A stretch of DNA of 64,000 nucleotides from Ruminococcus flavefaciens (GTDB lineage Bacteria; Bacillota; Clostridia; Oscillospirales; Ruminococcaceae), in NCBI GenBank assembly GCA_023667045.1, contig JAMPAU010000005.1, positions 1 through 64,000 on the forward strand. The letters run 5' to 3'. This document shows, one piece after another, positions 1 to 6,966 of the stretch (its first letter is position 1; each line of letters opens with the position of its first letter). The notes under the pieces were generated by a model that was not told the origin of the DNA, made no database searches, and saw only the letters and a list, made by a program, of their open reading frames with translations. The translations under genes were made by a program, and so were the position numbers.

Positions 1-28
1 TTTTTACCGATATATAGCCAAAAATATG

Positions 29-57
29 GGTGACGGATAATTTTTCAATCCGTCACC
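29..57. repeat. GGTGACGGAT hairpin repeat, copy 1
   Basis: Perfect inverted repeat: arm GGTGACGGAT at 29-38, nine-base loop, arm ATCCGTCACC at 48-57. The surrounding sequence (about 8-57) matches the reverse complement of 48476-48527 with only a few differences. Members of the same family lie at 48476, 48554, 48710 and 48927. Function unknown. There is no U-tract on either side, so it does not look like a simple terminator. Confidence 0.8.
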
Positions 58-96
58 ATTTCAGACACTCAGAATAATTCATAAATATCTTACAGA

Positions 97-116
97 TATA
101 TATATATATATATATT
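97..116. repeat. TA dinucleotide run
   Basis: About ten uninterrupted TA units in AT-rich intergenic DNA. This is simple low-complexity sequence that could vary in length between strains. No function is implied. Confidence 0.7.
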
Positions 117-340
117 CTCAGAAATTAATTCTTAATTATTAATTGCAACCGCTCTTTTTTCGGGTGACAGATTTTTATTATACGTAACCTTTTATATGGT
201 CATGCTGTCAAGCTGTGACGACAATATACCGACGTGCTTATTTTAGGCTACACACAGCCAAAAGTAACAGTAGCCGATATATTCAGAATTTTTATTATCA
301 TAGATTAATGTCGTCAATATCGACGGTTTATATGTGATGT

Positions 341-595
341 TCAATCTGTGACAGCAACAATAATTATTGCAGTGCATAGTATTATACTTGGCAGATATAT
401 AAAGATAAAGTACAGAAGTTCTCTCCGTGAAATACGGCATTCAGATTTTCTGAGAGGGTGAATAATACGGTAAAGTATTTTCGGAACTCTTAAATATCTG
501 TCGTCTGAAGACATATCTGCAATACGGCTCATATAGGCACAACTTAACCATATCATCAACAGACTAAATATAATCAATAATATTTTTTCAGCCAT
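341..595 (-). CDS. Small two-segment membrane protein, unknown function
   Basis: 84 residues. A hydrophobic N-terminus (about residues 4-22) and a hydrophobic C-terminus (about 62-82) flank a basic, soluble middle, so a two-pass membrane protein is likely. The start is supported by an AGAGGT Shine-Dalgarno six bases before the ATG. That site lies just past the pnp terminator, so expression may depend on read-through from pnp or on an unseen promoter. I do not recognise the family. It could also be a marginal gene, since no homology can be tested here. Confidence 0.55.
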   Translation of the reverse strand: MAEKILLIIFSLLMIWLSCAYMSRIADMSSDDRYLRVPKILYRIIHPLRKSECRISRRELLYFIFIYLPSIILCTAIIIVAVTD

Positions 596-606
596 AAGTA
601 CCTCTT

Positions 607-637
607 AAAAAAAGCCACTCCTTTGCGGAATGGCTTT
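607..637 (-). terminator. Rho-independent terminator after pnp
   Basis: Read on the minus strand, a nine-pair stem (AGCCATTCC with GGAGTGGCT, one G-U pair) around a five-base loop is followed by seven T. It lies directly after the pnp stop codon at 645. The ribosome binding site of the small downstream membrane protein begins immediately after the T-tract. Confidence 0.85.
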
Positions 638-644
638 TGATATA

Positions 645-2762
645 TTACTTTTTGTTTTTCTTAGCTTCTATTTCAGCGAGAGCGTCCTTGCGTGAGAGGT
701 TGATTCTGCCCTGTCTGTCGATTTCGAGAACCTTAACAACTATCTCGTCGCCGACTGATACAATATCCTCTACCTTTTCTACTCTGTGCTTGTCAAGTTT
801 GGAGATATGCACAAGACCGTCCTTACCGGGAGCGATTTCAACGAATGCACCGAAATCCATAATTCTTACGACTTTGCCCTTGTAGATAGCACCTACTTCT
901 GGGTCGTTAGCAATAGTATTGACAATCTGTAAAGCCTTGTTGGTCATATCGCCGTCGATACCGCTGATAAATACGTTGCCGTCGTCGCTTATGTCGATTT
1001 TAACGTTGCAGTCAGCAGAAATCTTCTGAATAACCTTACCGCCCTGTCCGATAACCTCACGGATTTTGTCAACCGGAATCTTAGTCTGAAGCATTTTGGG
1101 AGCGTACTTGTTAACTGATTTTCTCGATTCGGGGATAGCTTTAAGCATGATTTCGTCTAGGATATACAGACGGGCTTTTCTTGTCTTCTCGAAAGCCTCT
1201 TTGATGATAGCAGGAGTGAGACCGTCAACCTTAATATCCACCTGTATAGCAGTGATACCCTTATGAGTACCGCCCACCTTGAAATCCATATCGCCGAAGA
1301 AATCCTCAAGACCTTGAATATCAACCATAGTCATGAAGTCGTCGCTGTCGGGGAGGGTGATAAGTCCGCATGAGATACCGGCTACAGGGGCTTTAATCGG
1401 CACGCCAGCGTCCATGAGTGCGAGAGTAGAACCGCATATAGAACCCTGTGAGGTAGAGCCGTTTGAGGAAAGAACCTCTGAAACAAGTCTGAATGCATAC
1501 GGGAACTCCTCAACAGGCGGAATTACAGGAGCTAAAGCCCTTTCAGCTAAAGCACCGTGACCGATTTCACGTCTTCCGGGTCCACGGCTTGGCTTTGTTT
1601 CGCCTACCGAGTATGACGGGAAATTATACTGGTGCATATATCTCTTTGATTCTTCTTCATCAAGACCGTCAATTTTCTGTGAATCGCTTACAGGACCTAA
1701 AGTAGCAATGGTAAGCACCTGTGTCTGACCTCTTGTGAAAAGTCCAGAACCGTGTACTCTCGGCAATAAACCTACTTCAGCAGCGAGTGGTCTGATTTCG
1801 TCTATGCCTCTGCCGTCCACGCGCTTGCCGTTGTAGAGCCATTCACGGACGATTTTCTTCTGTAGCTTATATATGCATTCGTCAATCATCGGAATCTGTT
1901 CCGGATATACTTCATCGAATTTAGCATGAATATCATCAATGATAGGAGCAAGTCTTGCGTCACGGATATTCTTATCATTAGTATCAAGGGCAGATTTAAC
2001 ACGCTCAGAGGCAAATTCCTCAATAGCGTCAAACATATCGTGGTCTACTTCCTGTGATTCAAAAGTAAACTTAGGCTTGCCGATTTCTTCTCTTATACCG
2101 GAGATAAAGGCTACCATTTTCTTGATTTCCTCGTGACCTTTGAGGATAGCTTCAAGCATAGTATCTTCCGGAACTTCATTAGCACCGGCTTCAATCATAA
2201 CGATTTTTTCGGCAGTACCGGCAACTGTAAGAGTAAGGTCTGTCTTTGCTCTCTGTTCAAGAGTAGGATTAAGGACTATTTCGCCGTCCACGAGACCAAC
2301 GTTTATGCCGGCTATCGGACCATTCCATGGAATATCAGAAATCGAAATAGCAATAGAAGTAGCAATCATTCCGGCGATTTCGGGGGAGTTGTCGGGTTCT
2401 ACAGCGAGTACTGTCATAACAACAGAAACGTCGTTACGCATATCCTTAGGGAAAAGCGGTCTGATAGGTCTGTCAACGCAACGGGAAGTAAGGATAGCCT
2501 TTTCAGAGGGCTTGCCCTCTCTCTTTGTGAAAGAACCGGGTATTTTGCCGACAGAGTAAAGTCTTTCCTCATAGTCTACAGAGAGCGGGAAAAAGTCGAT
2601 ACCCTCACGTTGCTTTGCACTGGCTGTTACGTTAGCCATAACTACTGTTTCGCCGTATCTCACCCAGCATGAGCCGTTGGAGAGACCACAGGTTTTGCCT
2701 GTTTCAACAACAAGCGGTCTGCCGGCGTATGTTGTTTCAAATTTTCTGTAATTTTCAAACAT
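645..2762 (-). CDS. pnp: Polyribonucleotide nucleotidyltransferase (PNPase)
   Basis: 705 residues, the normal family length. PNPase degrades RNA 3' to 5' by phosphorolysis and also adds nucleotides. Two RNase PH-like cores are visible, the second with GSGLFTRGQTQ and FFGDMDFKVGGT, followed by a KH domain (VIGQGGKVIQKI) and a C-terminal S1 domain (GKVVRIMDFGAFVEI) ending in a lysine-rich tail. A longer frame begins at 2777, but that ATG is part of the GGAGG ribosome binding site, so translation should start at the ATG at 2762. It lies downstream of rpsO in the usual order, but separated from it by an unrelated gene and a repeat element. Confidence 0.97.
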   Translation of the reverse strand: MFENYRKFETTYAGRPLVVETGKTCGLSNGSCWVRYGETVVMANVTASAKQREGIDFFPLSVDYEERLYSVGKIPGSFTKREGKPSEKAILTSRCVDRPIRPLFPKDMRNDVSVVMTVLAVEPDNSPEIAGMIATSIAISISDIPWNGPIAGINVGLVDGEIVLNPTLEQRAKTDLTLTVAGTAEKIVMIEAGANEVPEDTMLEAILKGHEEIKKMVAFISGIREEIGKPKFTFESQEVDHDMFDAIEEFASERVKSALDTNDKNIRDARLAPIIDDIHAKFDEVYPEQIPMIDECIYKLQKKIVREWLYNGKRVDGRGIDEIRPLAAEVGLLPRVHGSGLFTRGQTQVLTIATLGPVSDSQKIDGLDEEESKRYMHQYNFPSYSVGETKPSRGPGRREIGHGALAERALAPVIPPVEEFPYAFRLVSEVLSSNGSTSQGSICGSTLALMDAGVPIKAPVAGISCGLITLPDSDDFMTMVDIQGLEDFFGDMDFKVGGTHKGITAIQVDIKVDGLTPAIIKEAFEKTRKARLYILDEIMLKAIPESRKSVNKYAPKMLQTKIPVDKIREVIGQGGKVIQKISADCNVKIDISDDGNVFISGIDGDMTNKALQIVNTIANDPEVGAIYKGKVVRIMDFGAFVEIAPGKDGLVHISKLDKHRVEKVEDIVSVGDEIVVKVLEIDRQGRINLSRKDALAEIEAKKNKK

Positions 2763-2829
2763 AAAAAATGCCTCCATTAAAAAATATTTCTATCGGCTTT
2801 AGCAATAAACTCTGACACACAGCTATAAA

Positions 2830-3048
2830 TTAAAAATTAAGAATGCATAATTAAGAATTATAAATTATTTGGGCTTGAAATAGCAGGACGCTACACAAGG
2901 GAGAAAAGCAATGGTGCAAAATATATCAAAATTCTTTAACTAATATCTGAACGGACGATTTTGTACTCACCTCGTCCACAAAAGGAATGATTACAATTAA
3001 GAATTAAAAAAATAATTATGAATTACAAATTATGCATTATGAATTTAA
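2830..3048. mobile_element. Candidate MITE-like element between pnp and the 178-residue gene
   Basis: About 219 bases with AT-rich terminal arms that are imperfect inverted repeats of one another. The left arm (2830-2870) contains AGAATGCATAATTAAGAATT. The right arm (2995-3048), read in reverse complement, has the same succession AATGCATAATT, AATTC, ATAATTATTTT. The interior has no open frame but can fold around GGACG (2953-2957) and CGTCC (2973-2977). The same 20-base word recurs exactly at 48764-48783. No transposase is present, so any movement would need one in trans. Apart from this element, the gap 2763-3089 holds nothing recognisable. Confidence 0.5.
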
Positions 3049-3089
3049 CTGAGTATTACAGTTTAATGCTAAAAGCCGTTTGTTACTGA

Positions 3090-3626
3090 TTATTTCAGCT
3101 TAAAGTTGTTAAGCCATTCAGTCATTGAATCTTCATAGTCTTTTCTGTCACGTTCTCTGCACTGTATAACCATGCTGTAAAAAGCATCTTCGCCCTTAAA
3201 AGCACCTTCCATTTTAAATACGTTTTTAGTATCTTTAAAATAACTTGAGGAGTTTGTCTGAATAGTATAATAATAGCCGTCGTTTATGGGCTTTACGTCG
3301 AGGCTTTCGCCGTTTATTGTAAGGTTGCTCATATAGCTTTTTATGTCTATATTCTTTAAATTCTCGTTGACGGAATAGGGAATTTTTGAGACGCTGAATC
3401 CGGCTTTTGAGTTATAATAATACGCTATCTGCTCCTGTCCGTCAGAAGTATAGTAAAGATTTGAACTTGACTTCATGTTTTCCGGAAGTGTGACAGTAAA
3501 TTCAGCAGTTCCGGTTTCAGACCATTCAGAAGCGTTGTTTATTGATTTGTCCATAATGTAATCATAGCCGAAATAGCCGCCTGTTGCAAGTACGGCAATG
3601 ACGATTAATACTATTATTTTTTTCAT
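3090..3626 (-). CDS. Membrane-anchored extracytoplasmic protein, unknown function
   Basis: 178 residues. A lysine pair and one hydrophobic segment (about residues 4-22) are followed by a polar domain rich in Ser, Asn and Tyr, so the protein is probably N-terminally anchored and faces outward. There is no lipobox cysteine. The upstream in-frame TTG at 3629 is rejected because the AAGGA ribosome binding site fits the ATG at 3626 with a seven-base spacer. It sits between rpsO and pnp, which are usually adjacent, so co-transcription is likely. The C-terminal half (EGAFKGEDAFYSMVIQCRER) resembles small lipoprotein-like domains, but I cannot assign a family. Confidence 0.75.
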   Translation of the reverse strand: MKKIIVLIVIAVLATGGYFGYDYIMDKSINNASEWSETGTAEFTVTLPENMKSSSNLYYTSDGQEQIAYYYNSKAGFSVSKIPYSVNENLKNIDIKSYMSNLTINGESLDVKPINDGYYYTIQTNSSSYFKDTKNVFKMEGAFKGEDAFYSMVIQCRERDRKDYEDSMTEWLNNFKLK

Positions 3627-3660
3627 CAAGAAATCCTTTAATTATTAATTTAAAGACGTA

Positions 3661-3692
3661 AAGGCAGAGAGGTACAAAGACCCGTCTGCCTT
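3661..3692 (-). terminator. Weak terminator or processing hairpin after rpsO
   Basis: A seven-pair stem AAGGCAG/CTGCCTT flanks a large loop directly after the rpsO stop. The T-tract on the minus strand is interrupted (TTTACGTCTTT), so termination would be partial. That would allow some transcription into the downstream gene and pnp. A hairpin here could also be an endonuclease processing site, as is known between rpsO and pnp in other bacteria. Confidence 0.4.
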
Positions 3693-3702
3693 AAAAAGCG
3701 GA

Positions 3703-3969
3703 TTACTTACGGAGACCGAGCTTTTCGATTACAGCACGGTATCTGTTGATGTCCTTCTTCTTGAGATAAGCAAGAAGGTTACGTCTGTGACCTACCATTT
3801 TGAGAAGACCTCTTCTTGAGTGGTGGTCGTTCTTGTGTTCTTTGAGGTGAGCAGTAAGGTCGTTGATTCTCTTTGTGAGAATAGCAATCTGTACTTCCGG
3901 TGAACCTGTATCGGTTGCGTGTGTTCTGTTAGCCTCAATAACGGCTGTCTTTTCTTCTTTCAGTAACAT
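3703..3969 (-). CDS. rpsO: 30S ribosomal protein uS15
   Basis: 88 residues, full family length. The typical S15 features are present: [41 protein letters not shown] and [12 protein letters not shown]. It binds the central domain of 16S rRNA early in small-subunit assembly. An in-frame extension to 4047 exists, but GAGGAG stands eight bases before the ATG at 3969, which gives the canonical N-terminus MLLKEEK. A promoter lies at 4058-4086, leaving a leader of about 80 bases in which autogenous control by S15 would be expected. The leader fold was not worked out. Confidence 0.98.
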   Translation of the reverse strand: MLLKEEKTAVIEANRTHATDTGSPEVQIAILTKRINDLTAHLKEHKNDHHSRRGLLKMVGHRRNLLAYLKKKDINRYRAVIEKLGLRK

Positions 3970-4057
3970 TGAAAAAAACTCCTCTAAAATATATTCCAGT
4001 GTCTGAGATAAGGGTGACATCGAGGACAAGCCCCTATCCAAGAACACGGTGATTATT

Positions 4058-4086
4058 ATTATAGCATATATTTTCTGATTTGTAAA
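4058..4086 (-). promoter_or_regulatory. Sigma-A promoter for rpsO
   Basis: On the minus strand, TTTACA (4086-4081) and TATAAT (4063-4058) are separated by 17 bases. It is divergent from the rpe promoter at 4158. The predicted transcript starts near 4051. Confidence 0.85.
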
Positions 4087-4157
4087 TAGTTTTGCGGAAA
4101 TTTTTTTCAGAAAAAAATATTTTTATTTAGGTAAAAGAAAAAAACAATTCTGGTATA

Positions 4158-4186
4158 TTGACGGCAGACAATAAATATTATATAAT
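4158..4186 (+). promoter_or_regulatory. Sigma-A promoter for rpe and the Rnf-like genes
   Basis: TTGACG (4158-4163) and TATAAT (4181-4186) with an exact 17-base spacer, 40 bases before the rpe start codon. As rpe and the next three genes overlap one another, this promoter probably drives all four. Confidence 0.88.
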
Positions 4187-4225
4187 TAAAAAAGAAATAA
4201 AAAATCTGAAAGAAGTGTATAAGCA

Positions 4226-4894
4226 ATGAGAAATAATTTGGTGTCAGCCTCTATACTGAGTGCTGATATGCTGAACCTTGAAAGAGAAGTAAAGAAACTT
4301 AAGGAATCGGGCATTGATATGCTCCATTTTGATGTTATGGACGGTGTTTTTGTGCCTAATATAACTTTTGGTCTGCCTGTTCTCGAACAGATAAACAGAA
4401 TAAGCGGCAGATACATGGAGCTTGATGTACATCTGATGATTTCCGACCCGCTCAGATATATAAAGGCTTTCGATAAAGCCGGAGCAGATATTATCACTTT
4501 CCACCTTGAAAGCGACAGCGATACGGCAGAGACCTTAGAAGCTATATACGCAACAGAATGCTACGCCGGAATCGCTATAAAGCCGAATACTCCTGCTGAG
4601 GAGGTATTTCCGTACATAGACGAAAGATTAACTATGGTGCTTGTCATGACAGTAGAGCCAGGTTTTGGCGGTCAGGCATTTATGGATATGTCCGAAAAAA
4701 TAAGAAAAATCCGTGAGTATGCCGACAGCATAGGCTGTTACGACCTTGGCATACAGGTTGACGGTGGTATTAACGACAAGACCGCTGAAATCGTAAAAAA
4801 AGCCGGTGCTAATATTCTTGTTTCCGGCAGTTATCTTTTCAAGTCGGAAGATATGAAAAAGTCCGCTGATATGCTTAGGGCGGAAATATGCTGA
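4226..4894 (+). CDS. rpe: Ribulose-phosphate 3-epimerase
   Basis: 222 residues, a complete TIM-barrel epimerase that interconverts D-ribulose 5-phosphate and D-xylulose 5-phosphate in the pentose phosphate pathway. Visible signatures are SASILSADMLNL, FDVMDGVFVPNITFG with the metal and catalytic Asp, DVHLMI, VEPGFGGQ and the phosphate-binding VDGGIN. The start follows a GAAAGAAGTG purine stretch. The 3' end overlaps the RnfD-like gene by seven bases, so the two are translationally coupled even though epimerase and Rnf functions are not normally linked. Confidence 0.96.
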   Translation: MRNNLVSASILSADMLNLEREVKKLKESGIDMLHFDVMDGVFVPNITFGLPVLEQINRISGRYMELDVHLMISDPLRYIKAFDKAGADIITFHLESDSDTAETLEAIYATECYAGIAIKPNTPAEEVFPYIDERLTMVLVMTVEPGFGGQAFMDMSEKIRKIREYADSIGCYDLGIQVDGGINDKTAEIVKKAGANILVSGSYLFKSEDMKKSADMLRAEIC

Positions 4895-5820
4895 AAAAAT
4901 CAAGACCGGAAAAATCTGTACTTCCCGATATAATGCTTACACTGCTTGTCCTCGAACTCATGGCGTATTTCTATTACGGCGTGCGGTCGCTTGTGCTTGC
5001 CGGAGCGTGCGTGGGGAGTTCGCTGATAGCCGAGATAATTTCCGTAAGGCTTATGGGCAGAAGTTTCAGAGTACAGGACTTCAACTGTATTTCCGACGCA
5101 CTTATAATATCGCTCATGATGCCTGCCGTCGCCGACTTTAAGATTGCCGGACTTGCCGGAGTATTTGCGGTAGTGGTAGCTAAGAACGTTTTCGGCGGAC
5201 GTTTCAATATGATTTTTTCACCGCCTGCCGTTGCGTATGTCTTCATGCTGGCTTCATGGAAAAACGACCTTTTGCAGTTTACCGAACCCCACGTTAAGAC
5301 GGGACTTCTTGAAACTCCCGAAAAGCTTGTTGATTCTTTTTCGCACGTCTATAATATTACCGGAAAAGTCAGCAGTACCGACTTTGAAATACTTCTCGGA
5401 AACTTCACAGGGGCTTCCGGAGCAGTCAGCATATTACTGCTTATAGTATCGGCTGTCATACTTATTTTACGCCGTGACATCTCGGCAGGGGCTTTTATCG
5501 GGACGGTTTCCGGTACGGCTGTTTTTGCAGTGATAACTTCAATGTCCGTGAAATATTCCCTTGTCACAAATATGGTATTGTTTTCGGCGGTCTATATAAT
5601 ATCTGACAGGCGTATAGCTCCGGCTAACAGTTTCTATGCATTTTTCTATGGATTCTTTATAGCTATGTTTGCATATATACTTGTTGTCACTACAGCAAAG
5701 GAAAACGCCATAGTCATGGTATCGGTACTTTTCACGCCGGTTGCGGTCGCATTCAGAAACCTTGAACGCAGAATAGAAAAAATAAGCGAGGAGGGCGAGA
5801 GAATTGGACAGCAGGAATAA
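4888..5820 (+). CDS. RnfD/NqrB-like membrane protein
   Basis: 310 residues, strongly hydrophobic, about eight to nine membrane segments. RnfD family features include DALIISLMMPA, AKNVFGGRFNMIFSPPA (family: GGLGxNxFNPA) and LLGNFTGASGAVS (family: GxxGExS). In real RnfD, a Thr in an S/T-G-A-T motif carries covalent FMN. The equivalent position here reads LLETP, keeping a Thr (T143) but not the rest. The start ATG at 4888 lies inside the end of rpe with GGCGG upstream. RnfE-like and RnfA-like genes follow at once, while RnfB, RnfC and RnfG are absent. It could be a remodelled electron carrier, a transporter, or a remnant under slow decay. Confidence 0.8.
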   Translation: MLKKSRPEKSVLPDIMLTLLVLELMAYFYYGVRSLVLAGACVGSSLIAEIISVRLMGRSFRVQDFNCISDALIISLMMPAVADFKIAGLAGVFAVVVAKNVFGGRFNMIFSPPAVAYVFMLASWKNDLLQFTEPHVKTGLLETPEKLVDSFSHVYNITGKVSSTDFEILLGNFTGASGAVSILLLIVSAVILILRRDISAGAFIGTVSGTAVFAVITSMSVKYSLVTNMVLFSAVYIISDRRIAPANSFYAFFYGFFIAMFAYILVVTTAKENAIVMVSVLFTPVAVAFRNLERRIEKISEEGERIGQQE

Positions 5821-6400
5821 CGGCGGTCTTTTCCGTGACAATACTGTGCTTTCGGCATTTATGGTGCTGTCTCCGGTAATAGTATGTACCAACACGCTGA
5901 AAAAATCCCTTGCCTTGATATATGCATTTTCGGTTATTACATTTGTGTCGGTTATTCTGTCATCATTTGTGCCGAAGAAAATCCCGTATGCACTCCGTAT
6001 TATATCGTATGCACTTATATCCTCACTGGTGTACATTCCAGTAAAGATGACCGCAGGTATGCTGTGGCAGGAATCCGTCACGGCGGTCGGGATATATTAT
6101 CCGCTTATCGCTGTGAACTCTCTCATAGTCTTGCAGACAGAGGTGAAATTTTTCCGTCTGAAAAAAACTCAGATGACAGTATCGCTTTTGTCATATATAG
6201 CCGGATTCGATATAGTCATGCTTATAACTGCACTCATACGTGAGGTTATTTCATATGGCACTGTAAACGGCATGATAGCAGAAATTCCATTGATAGTGAG
6301 CGGTTTTGCACAGACTTCCGGCGGTTTTATACTTCTCGGACTGCTGTGCGGAGTTTACCGGAAAATAAGAGGAGGTAAAGAGAATGTTTCTGATAAATGA
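5804..6400 (+). CDS. RnfE/NqrD-like membrane protein lacking both cluster cysteines
   Basis: 198 residues, about six membrane segments. It aligns with RnfE along its length: FRDNTVLSAFMVLSP matches the family WKNNxxLVQLLGLCP, and GIYYPLIAVNSLIV matches GIxIPLIVTNCxIxGRAEAF. In both places the cysteine that binds the intramembrane 2Fe-2S cluster is serine. The start is a TTG at 5804 after GGAGGG, overlapping the previous gene by 17 bases. Its own end overlaps the RnfA-like gene by 17 bases. Tight coupling suggests the three proteins are made in fixed ratio and form one complex. Redox chemistry of the ordinary Rnf type is unlikely. Confidence 0.78.
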   Translation: MDSRNNGGLFRDNTVLSAFMVLSPVIVCTNTLKKSLALIYAFSVITFVSVILSSFVPKKIPYALRIISYALISSLVYIPVKMTAGMLWQESVTAVGIYYPLIAVNSLIVLQTEVKFFRLKKTQMTVSLLSYIAGFDIVMLITALIREVISYGTVNGMIAEIPLIVSGFAQTSGGFILLGLLCGVYRKIRGGKENVSDK

Positions 6401-6938
6401 AATCATGGCATTTCTTGCCTCTAATCTGATACTTACACAGGCACTCGGAATAAGCACGCTCTTTATAGCAGGTGACAGCCGTAAAAAGCTAATCTGCACA
6501 TCGCTTTTCATTACGCTTTTCACTTCGGCTGGCTCTGTGATGACGTATTGTGCAGACAGTTTTCTGCCCGAAAAGTTTTCAGACATGAGACTTTTATTTT
6601 ATGTGCTTGCGGTGGGAGTGTTGTATATCGGTTCGCTTAAAATACTCAGCCTTGCCGGAAAAGAAAGATTTTCCGAATACAAGAAATATATTCACATATC
6701 GGCTTTCAACTGTGCGGTAATGGGAACTCTCCTCGCCACAGGTGAAAAAGCCGATACACTCGGCGAATATCTTTTATCGGGGGTTACTTCCGGACTGGGT
6801 TTTGTCACTGCCTCGCTTATACTTACGGCGGTTTACGGCAGACTTAATTCAGCGAAAGTCCCCGAATCTTTCAGAGGATTTCCGGCAATGCTCATATATC
6901 TGGGCATAATATCAATGGCAGTTTACACACTTAAATAG
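6384..6938 (+). CDS. RnfA/NqrE-like membrane protein with one of two cluster cysteines
   Basis: 184 residues, about six membrane segments. Family landmarks are SNLILTQALGIST (family: NNxVLxxFLGLCPF), HISAFNCAVMG (family: TTNCAVLG) and VPESFRGFPAMLIYLGI (family: VPxxFRGxxIALITAG). The first cluster cysteine is replaced by serine (LGIS), while the second (NCAV) remains. AGGAGGT precedes the ATG. With the RnfE-like neighbour, only one of the four 2Fe-2S ligands of the RnfA/RnfE pair survives. The gene ends 28 bases before a secreted or anchored protein that may belong to the same operon. Confidence 0.78.
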   Translation: MFLINEIMAFLASNLILTQALGISTLFIAGDSRKKLICTSLFITLFTSAGSVMTYCADSFLPEKFSDMRLLFYVLAVGVLYIGSLKILSLAGKERFSEYKKYIHISAFNCAVMGTLLATGEKADTLGEYLLSGVTSGLGFVTASLILTAVYGRLNSAKVPESFRGFPAMLIYLGIISMAVYTLK

Positions 6939-6966
6939 ATAAATAAATTTATAAAGGAAGATTTCA

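Larger units (their letters stand above)
1..340. other. Intergenic stretch with repeats, no gene
   Basis: No convincing coding region is visible. The stretch holds a perfect 10-base inverted repeat (29-57), a run of TA dinucleotides (about 97-116), an AT-rich word of the AATTAAGAATT type (about 124-146), and at about 164-200 a segment starting GTGACAGATT that resembles words at 48111 and 48556. The first 57 bases are a near copy, in inverse orientation, of 48476-48530. This suggests the same mobile or repeat family is present at both ends of the window. Confidence 0.6.

Noticed and set aside
2133-2672. 179-codon plus-strand frame inside pnp
   Set aside because: Lies wholly within a highly conserved gene on the other strand and shows no protein-like features.
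5539-6081. 180-codon minus-strand frame across the RnfD/RnfE-like junction
   Set aside because: Antisense to two overlapping coding regions, no ribosome site, no family resemblance.
4888-6938. A complete ion-pumping Rnf complex
   Set aside because: RnfB, RnfC and RnfG are absent from the window and key cluster cysteines are replaced.
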